In this document: piece by piece, positions 1 through 5,877 of the stretch
Layout: each line of letters opens with the position of its first letter
Position numbering within the stretch: the first letter of the stretch is position 1
Assembly: GCA_003535475.1 (NCBI GenBank)
Contig: DOHC01000098.1
Location: forward strand, 1 to 6,125
Direction: 5' to 3'
Source of the DNA: Nitrospiraceae bacterium
Lineage (GTDB): Bacteria > Nitrospirota > Thermodesulfovibrionia > Thermodesulfovibrionales > UBA1546
DNA: 6,125 nucleotides
The notes under the pieces: generated by a model
The model's input: only the letters and a program-made list of their open reading frames with translations
The model's database searches: none
Told to the model about the DNA's origin: nothing
Position numbers and translations under genes: made by a program

Positions 1-21
1 CGACTCGATCGGGGAATCCAG
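1..21. repeat. Partial copy of the gcgggaatccag repeat core (cut by window edge)
   Basis: The first bases read CGACTCGATCGGGGAATCCA, which looks like the loop and right arm of a hairpin of the form CCCCGACTCGATCGGGG followed by AATCCAG. The two complete repeats in this window carry the same arrangement (gcgggaatccag after a short hairpin). A 'ttgtcatt' follows at 27-34. The left arm lies outside the window, so membership of the same family is inferred. No terminal CATAAGTAAA motif is visible on the right side, so this may be a different element sharing only the core. Confidence 0.35.
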
Positions 22-103
22 AAGGATTGTCATTTATATGAGTTCCAACTTTTTTACGAATGAACCTTATTTTTCATAACTGACATGAGTTAAAATATCC
101 ATT

Positions 104-928
104 ATGTCAAATTCCAAACTTGAAAAATTAAATAACATCCTCAAAGAGATGGAAAGCGCTGTGCTTGCCTATTCAGGGGGTGTTGACAGCACGCTCCTGT
201 TAAAAGCGATTCAGCTTTCAGGGATAAAGGCGCTTGCAGTAACAGCAGTCTCTGAAACCATGCCTGAAAATGATCTGTTGTTTTCAAAAAAAATGTGTGA
301 AGAAATAGGAATAAAGCAGACAATTATAAAAACAGCGGAACTGGATGTAGAGAATTTTGCAAAGAATCCTCATGACAGGTGTTTCTATTGCAAGTATGAG
401 CTATTCACCAAGATAAGGGGAATAGCCGATAATGAGGAATTAAGGTTTGTGCTTGACGGAAGCAATCTTGATGATACGGCTGACTGGCGGCCCGGAAGAA
501 ATGCTGCTTTAAACCATAGCGTAAGAAGTCCTTTGATAGAGGCAGGGCTGGATAAAAAAGAGATAAGAAAAATATCCAAGAGGCTTAATCTTCCCTCATG
601 GGATAAACCGTCTTCTCCATGTCTTGCATCAAGGTTTCCCTACGGAGAACAGATAACCGCAGGGGCATTAAAACAGGTTGCAGAGGCGGAAGGTTTTCTG
701 AGGTCATTGGGTTTTAAAGAATTCAGAGTGAGGCATCACAGGGATATTGCGCGGATTGAGCTTAAAGAAGAAGATATGGCTATGGCGCTTAAACCTGAGA
801 TTAGAAAAGCCATTGCTGAGAAACTTAAATCCATCGGATACAGATTTGTTGTCATTGATATAGAAGGGTTCAGAAGCGGAAGGATGAACGAAGGGATAGA
901 AAAGAAGCAAAATGAAAAACCTGCCTGA
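104..928 (+). CDS. larE: LarE-type ATP-dependent sulfur transferase (PP-loop), three-cysteine form
   Basis: 274 residues, the usual LarE length. The protein acts in the cytoplasm, where it adenylates and sulfurates the pyridinium bis-carboxylate precursor of the nickel-pincer nucleotide, the cofactor of lactate racemase LarA and relatives. Seen in sequence: the PP-loop ATP-binding motif SGGVDS at residues 24-29, a CxxC pair in RCFYCKYEL (C93, C96), and the LarE signature SSPCLASRFPYG with C173, which aligns with the sulfur-donating cysteine of the Lactobacillus enzyme. Three cysteines in this layout are known from LarE proteins that bind a 4Fe-4S cluster and need not sacrifice their own sulfur; that this copy does so is inferred. 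The ATG start places the PP-loop at the normal distance, but no clear ribosome binding site precedes it. The 3' end overlaps the next gene by 17 bp, suggesting one operon. larA, larB and larC are not in the window. A generic PP-loop sulfurtransferase is the less likely alternative. Confidence 0.9.
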   Translation: MSNSKLEKLNNILKEMESAVLAYSGGVDSTLLLKAIQLSGIKALAVTAVSETMPENDLLFSKKMCEEIGIKQTIIKTAELDVENFAKNPHDRCFYCKYELFTKIRGIADNEELRFVLDGSNLDDTADWRPGRNAALNHSVRSPLIEAGLDKKEIRKISKRLNLPSWDKPSSPCLASRFPYGEQITAGALKQVAEAEGFLRSLGFKEFRVRHHRDIARIELKEEDMAMALKPEIRKAIAEKLKSIGYRFVVIDIEGFRSGRMNEGIEKKQNEKPA

Positions 929-2096
929 ACTTAAAGACCTTGAAAAATGCGTCAGATGCGGAAGCTGTAAGGCATACTGTCCGACCTATAATGAAGACAA
1001 TACAGAGGCGATGGGAGCAAGGGGCAGGCTCGCGCTTCTTAGAGGGCTTCTGCTTCAGGAGTTGAAACCCACGCCATTGCTCAATGAAAAAATTTTCAGC
1101 TGCATCCTCTGCGAGGCATGTTCCGGCCTCTGTCCGAATGGAGTTGATATAACGGAGAACATTTACAGAGGAAGGAATATGCTTAAGCAGAGCGATAAGA
1201 AGAGGAGATACTTAAGGCTTCTTGCAAAGTTTTTTATCAGGAATCCAGACCTGAGCTACAAAATGCTTCAGATGTTTCAGTATGTATTATTTCCGTATCT
1301 TTTTAAAAAAGGGATTATCCCCTCTAATTTTAAGCTTCCTGGAAGTTCTTTTAAAGAAAGGACCCAGATTTATAAGGTTCAGAAAAGACGCGGAAGGGTG
1401 GCTGTATTCACAGGTTGTGTTACCAATTTTTTATATCCACACCTTGGGCTTTCATTGATAAACATACTCCTTAAATCAGGTTATGAGGTGATAGTGCCCG
1501 GAGGCGAGGTATGCTGCGGCATGCCGCTGAGGGCGCTCGGGCTTGAAGAAGAAGCGCGCGAACTTGCAAAAAGAAATATGCGGATATTCGAAAAGTTAAA
1601 AGCAGAAGCGGTACTGAGCCTCTGCCCCACTTGTGTTACCATGATAAAAAACCAATACCCAAAGATTATTAGCAGAGGGATAAGCAATGCAATGGATGTG
1701 TCAAGTTTTCTGCTTGAAAGATTAGACCTTGCCCAGCCGTCACTTTTTACACAGAAATACGCAACGGTTACATACCATGACCCGTGCCATCTTGCATACG
1801 GGCTTGGCATAAAAGATGAGCCGAGGAGGATGCTGAAAAAAATCGGCGCAAATATCATTGAGAAAAAAGAAAATGGCTGCTGTGGTTCAGGAGGGCTTTT
1901 CAGCCTCACGAATAAAGATATTTCAGGAAGTCTTCTCAAAAAGCAGGCTGAAAGCTGTTTAGAAACAGGCGCGGCCGCTGTTGTTACAGCATGTCCAGCC
2001 TGCATGATGCAGCTTGGCAGGGCAATTACCGGGATACCTGTGTTTCATATAATAGAACTTATTGAGGAGGCATACTGTGACAGTGATGGGGTATAA
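912..2096 (+). CDS. GlcF/LldE-like (Fe-S)-binding subunit of a glycolate or D-lactate oxidase/dehydrogenase
   Basis: 394 residues, close to the ~400 of GlcF. Two ferredoxin-type 4Fe-4S motifs lie at the N-terminus: C13-C16-C19-C23 (CVRCGSCKAYC) and C64-C67-C70-C74 (CILCEACSGLC). Two CCG domains follow: C169 with the pair C201-C202 and C238/C241, then C292 with the pair C323-C324 and C361/C364. This is the architecture of the electron-transfer subunit that pairs with an FAD subunit (GlcD/Dld type) to oxidise glycolate or lactate and pass electrons to quinone or another carrier. No signal peptide or membrane segment is visible. The start codon lies inside the end of larE (17-bp overlap), pointing to translational coupling; the ribosome binding site is weak. 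No FAD partner is present in the window, so the substrate is open. Overlap with larE makes lactate the more attractive guess. The stop codon lies in a perfect palindrome, GGTATAATATACC (2090-2102). Confidence 0.85.
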   Translation: MKNLPELKDLEKCVRCGSCKAYCPTYNEDNTEAMGARGRLALLRGLLLQELKPTPLLNEKIFSCILCEACSGLCPNGVDITENIYRGRNMLKQSDKKRRYLRLLAKFFIRNPDLSYKMLQMFQYVLFPYLFKKGIIPSNFKLPGSSFKERTQIYKVQKRRGRVAVFTGCVTNFLYPHLGLSLINILLKSGYEVIVPGGEVCCGMPLRALGLEEEARELAKRNMRIFEKLKAEAVLSLCPTCVTMIKNQYPKIISRGISNAMDVSSFLLERLDLAQPSLFTQKYATVTYHDPCHLAYGLGIKDEPRRMLKKIGANIIEKKENGCCGSGGLFSLTNKDISGSLLKKQAESCLETGAAAVVTACPACMMQLGRAITGIPVFHIIELIEEAYCDSDGV

Positions 2097-2111
2097 TATA
2101 CCGAAAAATTA

Positions 2112-2249
2112 CTAATGAGTGCATAAGTAAAGCCTCACATTTTGTCATTTCCGCGAAAGCGGGAATCCAGAGAAAAGACTGGATTTCGTATCAAGCACGG
2201 AATGACGGAAATGGCTATGTAAAAGTGTCTTTACTTATGGTCTTGTTAG
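2112..2249. repeat. Miniature inverted-repeat element, copy 1 (~138 bp)
   Basis: The ends form an inverted repeat of about 21 bp: left 2112-2132 and right 2229-2249, with the inner 11 bp CATAAGTAAAG / CTTTACTTATG perfect and the outer part imperfect. Inside is a hairpin ATTTCCGC-GAAA-GCGGGAAT (2147-2154 with 2159-2166), followed by AATCCAG, then a short inverted ACTGGAT, and a right-hand 'ggaatgacgg' that mirrors the left 'gtcatttcc'. The same plan recurs at 5878-6022. The left end is preceded by TA (2110-2111); the right end reads TTAG-GTA, so a TA duplication is not exact here. There is no room for a transposase gene. The element fills most of the gap between the glcF-like gene and the transaldolase and ends 22 bp before the latter's start. 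Confidence 0.8.
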
Positions 2250-2261
2250 GTAAAAGATGCC

Positions 2262-2267
2262 AGGAGG
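2262..2267 (+). promoter_or_regulatory. Ribosome binding site AGGAGG that fixes the transaldolase start
   Basis: A full Shine-Dalgarno AGGAGG lies 4 nt before the ATG at 2272. An in-frame ATG at 2257 lies upstream of this site and would place it inside the coding region. The protein beginning at 2272 starts MEFFIDTAN, which matches the family N-terminus (for example MELYLDTS in E. coli FSA). The 2272 start is therefore preferred. Confidence 0.85.
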
Positions 2268-2271
2268 AACA

Positions 2272-2919
2272 ATGGAATTCTTTATTGACACAGCGAATGT
2301 AACCGAGATTAAAAAGGCATGGGAGGTCGGTGTTGTTGACGGCGTTACAACAAACCCGTCCTTAATCTCAAAAGAAGGCAGGGATCCCATAGAGCTTCTT
2401 GAAGAGATATGCGGCATTGTTGACGGCCCTGTGAGCGCCGAGGTGGTTGGTTTGAAGGCAGAGGAAATGGTAAAAGAAGCAGAATCCCTTGCAAAGATAC
2501 ATAAAAACATAGTCGTAAAAATACCGATGACCGAGGACGGGCTTAGAGCAGTGAAAAAACTTTCGGGCATGGGAATAAAGACAAATGTCACGCTCGTATT
2601 TTCTCCGAGCCAGGCGCTTCTTGCTGCTAAGGCAGGGGCAACTTATGCAAGCCCTTTTGTGGGAAGGCTTGATGACATAAGCCATTATGGAATGGGCCTG
2701 GTTCAGGAGATAATGACAATCTATGAAAACTACGCTTTTGATACACAGGTCATAGTTGCAAGCATAAGGAATCCGCTCCATGTTGTTGAGGCGGCAAAAA
2801 TGGGCGCGCATGTTGCAACAATTCCATATTCAGTGATAGCACAGCTTACAAAACATCCCTTAACAGATATCGGGATTGAAAAGTTCTTGAAAGACTGGGA
2901 AAAGGTTCCCAAGAAATGA
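2272..2919 (+). CDS. tal: TalC/MipB-type transaldolase
   Basis: 215 residues from the chosen start, matching the short (~215-220 aa) TalC/FSA class of class I aldolase-fold proteins. A transaldolase moves a dihydroxyacetone unit between sugar phosphates in the non-oxidative pentose phosphate pathway, in the cytoplasm. Visible active-site features are D6 in FIDTAN, N28 in TTNPS, the Schiff-base lysine K83 in [10 protein letters not shown], and the conserved segment [13 protein letters not shown]57 (in SAEV) and F129 (in SPFVGR) stand where E. coli fructose-6-phosphate aldolase has Q59 and Y131. Glu and Phe at these places are typical of true transaldolases, so transaldolase is favoured over fructose-6-phosphate aldolase. 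It has its own strong ribosome binding site and a terminator just after the stop. The repeat upstream separates it from the glcF-like gene, so it is probably a separate transcription unit or the last gene of a read-through operon. Confidence 0.92.
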   Translation: MEFFIDTANVTEIKKAWEVGVVDGVTTNPSLISKEGRDPIELLEEICGIVDGPVSAEVVGLKAEEMVKEAESLAKIHKNIVVKIPMTEDGLRAVKKLSGMGIKTNVTLVFSPSQALLAAKAGATYASPFVGRLDDISHYGMGLVQEIMTIYENYAFDTQVIVASIRNPLHVVEAAKMGAHVATIPYSVIAQLTKHPLTDIGIEKFLKDWEKVPKK

Positions 2920-2924
2920 AACTT

Positions 2925-2950
2925 AGGCGAGGCTTTCGCCTCGCCTTTAT
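2925..2950 (+). terminator. Rho-independent terminator after the transaldolase gene
   Basis: A perfect 9-bp stem, AGGCGAGGC (2925-2933) with GCCTCGCCT (2938-2946), closes a TTTC loop and runs into a short T tract (TTTAT), starting 6 nt after the stop codon. The upstream flank is A-rich (gaaatgaaactt), so on the - strand the hairpin is followed by a T-rich stretch. It could also stop transcription arriving from the convergent remnant genes. Confidence 0.88.
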
Positions 2951-2961
2951 CATAAAACTTA

Positions 2962-3386
2962 TTATGCTGCCTTTGCCCTGTATCTCTCAAGGCAGGGTTC
3001 GCACACGCCGTCATTTTCAGACCACCCCTGAAAATCCTTTTTCATTCTCTCTATAGCAAGCTGGTTTGTCAGAACATCTTTTGTCCAGCCGAACTTCTTT
3101 GTTACCTTGATGTAAAATTCACGCAGGATGTCGTCTTTGCACCGCTCCAGAATGATGATGTTTTTCGTCCAGCTTATTTCTCGCACCATTGGTGCGAGTT
3201 TTTCATTTTTTTGATAGGCAATATAGAAATTTCGCATTCTCCAGAGATTGGCGCTGGAAAACCCCTGCATTCCCGGAAACTCCCTTCTCTGTTTACAGAC
3301 TTAAAGGCATCATACTGGGCTTTATGTATGTGTTCTTTTATCTCTTTTAAAAAAGTCTTATATTCGGCGGCCACTATGACTGACAT
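2962..3386 (-). pseudogene. Broken DUF1016 (YhcG-type PDDEXK nuclease) gene: N-terminal domain with internal deletion, frameshift and altered 3' end
   Basis: The gene starts at 3386 with MSVIVAAEYKTFLKEIKE, followed by HIHKAQYDAFKSVNRE, the usual opening helices of DUF1016 proteins. In a different frame from about 3288 comes REFPGMQGFSSANLWRMRNF, then a stretch ending WTKDVLTNQ; these are strong DUF1016_N signatures. The ~33 residues that normally join the two parts (the LYWDIGK-like segment) are missing and the reading frame changes at about 3282-3291. The intact family has a C-terminal nuclease domain of some 200 further residues; here it is absent. After TNQ the frame continues with an unrelated-looking tail, including GVCEPCLERYRAKAA, to the stop at 2962. 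DUF1016 proteins often accompany type I and other restriction systems, which fits the neighbouring restriction gene fragment. A single working product cannot be made without frameshifting. Confidence 0.8.
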
Positions 3387-3393
3387 TTCTTTT

Positions 3394-3398
3394 CCTCC
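3394..3398 (-). promoter_or_regulatory. Ribosome binding site GGAGG of the DUF1016 remnant
   Basis: On the - strand GGAGG is followed by a 7-nt spacer (AAAAGAA) and ATG at 3386-3384. This supports 3386 as the original start of the DUF1016 gene rather than the longer open frame reaching to 3479. It also shows that the 5' end of the gene is undamaged. Confidence 0.75.
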
Positions 3399-3448
3399 CT
3401 TCCACAATCGCAAGCTCCTTGCCCTCTGCACGAGGGATAATAGGACTT

Positions 3449-3778
3449 TTATATCTGAGTTCCTTGTTTGATATAACAAGCAATTCTGTTTTTCTTGCAG
3501 AACTTAACAACTGCTGACGCAAGGCTGTTATAGAATTCCTTAGAATATTTGAATTCGGATGATTTAACGTTATAATTCAACCTGCCGAAGACAATTTTAT
3601 CCACAAAGGCTACAGCTTCTAAAATATCCATCAAATCCTGCTTGATTAAATTTGGCGTAGGATACGGCTCCATACTCACCCATGTTTTAAAACCTTTTTT
3701 GTGTAAATATTTGAGAGAGTCGATTCTGTCTTTAAATTTAGCTGAATTCGGCTCGAATTCTTTCCTGAATTTTTCACT
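3449..3778 (-). pseudogene. C-terminal remnant of a radical SAM family protein
   Basis: Reading - strand from about 3778 gives EKFRKEFEPNSAKFKDRID, then SLKYLHKKGFKTWVSMEPYP and TPNLIKQDLMDILEAVAF, then VDKIVFGRLNYN, ending CYIKQGTQI at the natural-looking stop at 3449. The GFKTWVSMEPYPTPN block and FGRLNYN are recognisable as the C-terminal part of a radical SAM protein family (spore-photoproduct-lyase-like or related). The N-terminal two thirds, with the CxxxCxxC cluster motif, are absent. Upstream, the frame runs directly into the restriction gene, which occupies another frame, so the two genes were joined by a deletion at about 3775-3785. An internal ATG at 3679 (MEPYP region) could give a 76-residue peptide, but no domain would be complete. 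Identification rests on remembered family motifs. Confidence 0.7.
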
Positions 3779-4890
3779 GGCACATTCAACTCTGGGTCAC
3801 CGTTTGCAATAATATGGAATAGACTTTCGAGTCTTGCCCAGTATGTATACAACTGCTTGCTCATTTTATCTGGCTCTGTGGTCGCCAATTCTTGATGGAT
3901 GTCCCTTTTGAGTCTTGAAAGGCTTACCTTGTTATATCCTTCTTCATCTATAGGCAGGAGATTTCTGCTTTCAGCATAAAGGAGAAAAAGCAGGCGGTAG
4001 AGCAAGGTAAGGCATCCCTTGAAGATTTCCTTCTTGCTCTCATCTGTCTCTTTGATCACAGAAAGCGCAGATCTTCTGTAATGAACAAAACCCTCAGCAA
4101 GTCCTTCAAAAACCTCGTCAAAAATAAGCTCTTTCAGTTTTGTGCTTACTCTCGCAGCATAATCTTCCGTTCCTTTTAGATGTTGATCAAGCCATGTCGC
4201 ACCTGATGGATCAGGTATAAATGCATCTTTCGAGAAAAAGAGGTAGAAATAGAGAAACTTTTCAAAATCACCGCTAATGAGTATTTCTTCGAGGTCTATT
4301 TCAAAGAAATTCCCTGAGCGTGATGCAGCCTTAAAATAGAAAAGCCTCCAGTGCTTTCCATTTGTAAGGATTGCCCAGTTTATCTTGCCGTCTGTATGCA
4401 GATGTACGTCTTCAAGGTATTTAACAGTCTGAGCAGTTGGATCACGGCTGTCAAGGATATCATCTTTGTCAGAATCATTAAGACGCCTGCCCCAGTATTT
4501 GGCTTCAAGAATAGTTAATGCCTGAGAAAAGAATTTTTTTAGCTCGGTTTTATTCTTGCTCGCTGTTTTTAACGCACTTGCGTCTTTAAACAAAGCATAA
4601 TCGGGTCTTTTCTTCTTAAAACCCCTTTGTGTTGGCGGCTGAACATTGTATTCATAGCCAAGAGCCGTAAGAACGGGCCTTATAAATTTATCCTCTAATT
4701 CCGCTTCCTGCCCCGGACCAAGATCCAAATCTTTAATCGTGTCGTAAGATTTCTTGACGGTTTCAAAGACTTTACCGATTTTCTCCTTCTGTTCATTCCA
4801 CAGGGAAGTTGTAGGCAGACGGTGTTCAAGGTAGTTATTTGAGAAAAGGTTCTGGTTGTTCCAGAGAAATAATCCAGTCTGTTTGGGCAT
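3676..4890 (-). pseudogene. N-terminal part of a type IIG (Eco57I-like) restriction-modification protein, truncated before the methyltransferase domain
   Basis: 404 codons are open, but only residues 1 to about 371 look native. The start LFSNNYLEHRLP resembles type IIG enzymes. A PD-(D/E)xK nuclease core is visible: QEAELEDKFIRPVLTALGYE (61-80), RPDY with D97, and ILEAKYWG with E129 and K131. The segment WAILTNGKHWRLFYF (172-186) and a helical region LLYRLLFLLYAESRNLLP (296-313) are typical of the linker before the methyltransferase. The protein reads to GDPELNVP (364-371), where family members usually go on to YNGGLF and the N6-adenine methyltransferase (NPPY motif). Here the following 33 residues read across radical SAM DNA in the wrong frame. 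No methyltransferase or target recognition domain is present. No good ribosome binding site lies before ATG 4890; the gene starts 31 bp after the peptidase stop. Complete members are ~900-1300 residues. Confidence 0.8.
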
Positions 4891-4921
4891 AGAGTAAGGT
4901 ATCAGGATTCATAGCAATTTT

Positions 4922-5866
4922 TCAAGGAGATTTCTCCTCTCCCCCAACCACCTCAACCGCCTTATAAAGCCCTTTCACAAATTCAGCCATTCTTTTATAG
5001 TCAAGTGTCTCGGCTCTATCTCCATAGCCGTGGTAATGTGGATTTCTGTAAAATGCGGTGTCTGTAATCATAAATGCAGGATAACCGAACCTCCAGAATG
5101 AGAGATGGTCTGAAAAATCAACGCCAGGCACCAGCGAGATTGTGTTCAGCGATTCAACAGGCAAAGAGGATGATTTTTGAAATGCCTTTTTTATCTTCAG
5201 CGTGAACCGCCTTGACCGGATATTGCCGACAAATGCGAGGAAATTGCCCCTGTCAGGATAAAACCATCTGAAAAAAGGCAGAGGATAATACTGACAACCT
5301 TTTTTGTCGCAGAAATACCCGAGCATTTCCAGCGCTATCATGCCTTTGACATTAATATCCTCGTTCTTCAGGCTTTCAGCATAAACATAACTTCCCATCT
5401 GCCGTGTCCTGAAAAAAGGAGGCTCTTCAAGGATAAATGTAACAAAACGCACTGTCAGCGGCAATGGTCTTTCTGATGTCAGGCGCGCAAGCTCAAGAAG
5501 CCCCGCAACTCCGCTTGCATTGTCATCAGCCCCCGGAGTGCCCCATGCAGTGTCATAATGAGCGCCTATAACAATAATCCCGTCTCCTGTTGAAGTCCCT
5601 TTAACCTCTGCCTCTATGTTGTAGTAAGTGTTGTTTCCATGTCCGAATGACTGCCTTCTTACATTGCATTTGTAAGAGCGAAATTTCTCCTCTATATAAT
5701 CAGCAGCCCTGTTGAGTTTTTCTGTCTCCTGATAAGTTCTTGTGCCTATAGTTTCTGAAAGATGCTTTACGTGGGATTTAAGGTTTGTCTCTATTTTATC
5801 CATAGCTGATGCATTGACATACACTGCGGTGAATAGGATTAACAACAATATCTTTAAAAAATACAT
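4922..5866 (-). CDS. Secreted M28-family zinc metallopeptidase (aminopeptidase)
   Basis: 314 residues. The N-terminus (residues 1-21) is a signal peptide: a short hydrophobic helix ending in ASA, so the enzyme is probably exported, perhaps to the periplasm. The mature part has the co-catalytic zinc pattern of M28 peptidases: H103 in GAHYDT, D115 in GADDNASG, E147/E148 in FILEEPP (general base and zinc ligand), E180 in ALEMLGY at the usual Asp position, and H279 in NPHYHGYGD, followed by TLDY (287-290). Such enzymes remove N-terminal amino acids from peptides; the substrate cannot be told. The EE pair is followed by PPFFRTRQMGS instead of the shorter EExGxxGS loop. The start at 5866 is preceded by a weak AAGAG-like site and lies only 11 bp from repeat copy 2, so the promoter must lie in or beyond the repeat. 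Downstream the truncated restriction gene begins 31 bp away, probably without functional linkage. Confidence 0.88.
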   Translation of the reverse strand: MYFLKILLLILFTAVYVNASAMDKIETNLKSHVKHLSETIGTRTYQETEKLNRAADYIEEKFRSYKCNVRRQSFGHGNNTYYNIEAEVKGTSTGDGIIVIGAHYDTAWGTPGADDNASGVAGLLELARLTSERPLPLTVRFVTFILEEPPFFRTRQMGSYVYAESLKNEDINVKGMIALEMLGYFCDKKGCQYYPLPFFRWFYPDRGNFLAFVGNIRSRRFTLKIKKAFQKSSSLPVESLNTISLVPGVDFSDHLSFWRFGYPAFMITDTAFYRNPHYHGYGDRAETLDYKRMAEFVKGLYKAVEVVGGEEKSP

Positions 5867-5877
5867 TTAAACTCTTA

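Noticed and set aside
53..81. Possible promoter upstream of larE (TTTACG, 16-17 bp, CATAAC)
   Set aside because: Both boxes match the consensus poorly and the region is AT-rich, so such pairs arise by chance.
1240..1248. 'ggaatccag' inside the glcF-like gene, resembling the repeat core
   Set aside because: It lies in well-supported coding sequence with no hairpin partner or terminal repeat around it; a chance match.
1481..2005. 174-codon open frame on the - strand inside the glcF-like gene
   Set aside because: It is antisense to a gene with full motif support, shows no recognisable domain, and is typical of a shadow frame.
2122..2239. The inverted repeats as a CRISPR or riboswitch
   Set aside because: There are no regularly spaced direct repeats, and the unit is a single palindromic element repeated at a distant site with TA flanks, which fits a mobile element better.
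3533..3760. Four GAATTC sites within 230 bp
   Set aside because: They fall on Glu-Phe and Asn-Ser type codon pairs of the radical SAM remnant; coding constraint and chance explain them.
4837..4911. Alternative start in another frame upstream of the restriction gene (MNPDTLLYAQTDW...)
   Set aside because: It stops after 25 codons, and the frame beginning at 4890 has the family-like LFSNNYLEHRLP, so this is not a separate gene.
4924..4937. Short inverted repeat AGGAG-AAAT-CTCCT at the 3' end of the peptidase gene
   Set aside because: Only five base pairs and not followed by a T tract on the - strand, so not a convincing terminator.
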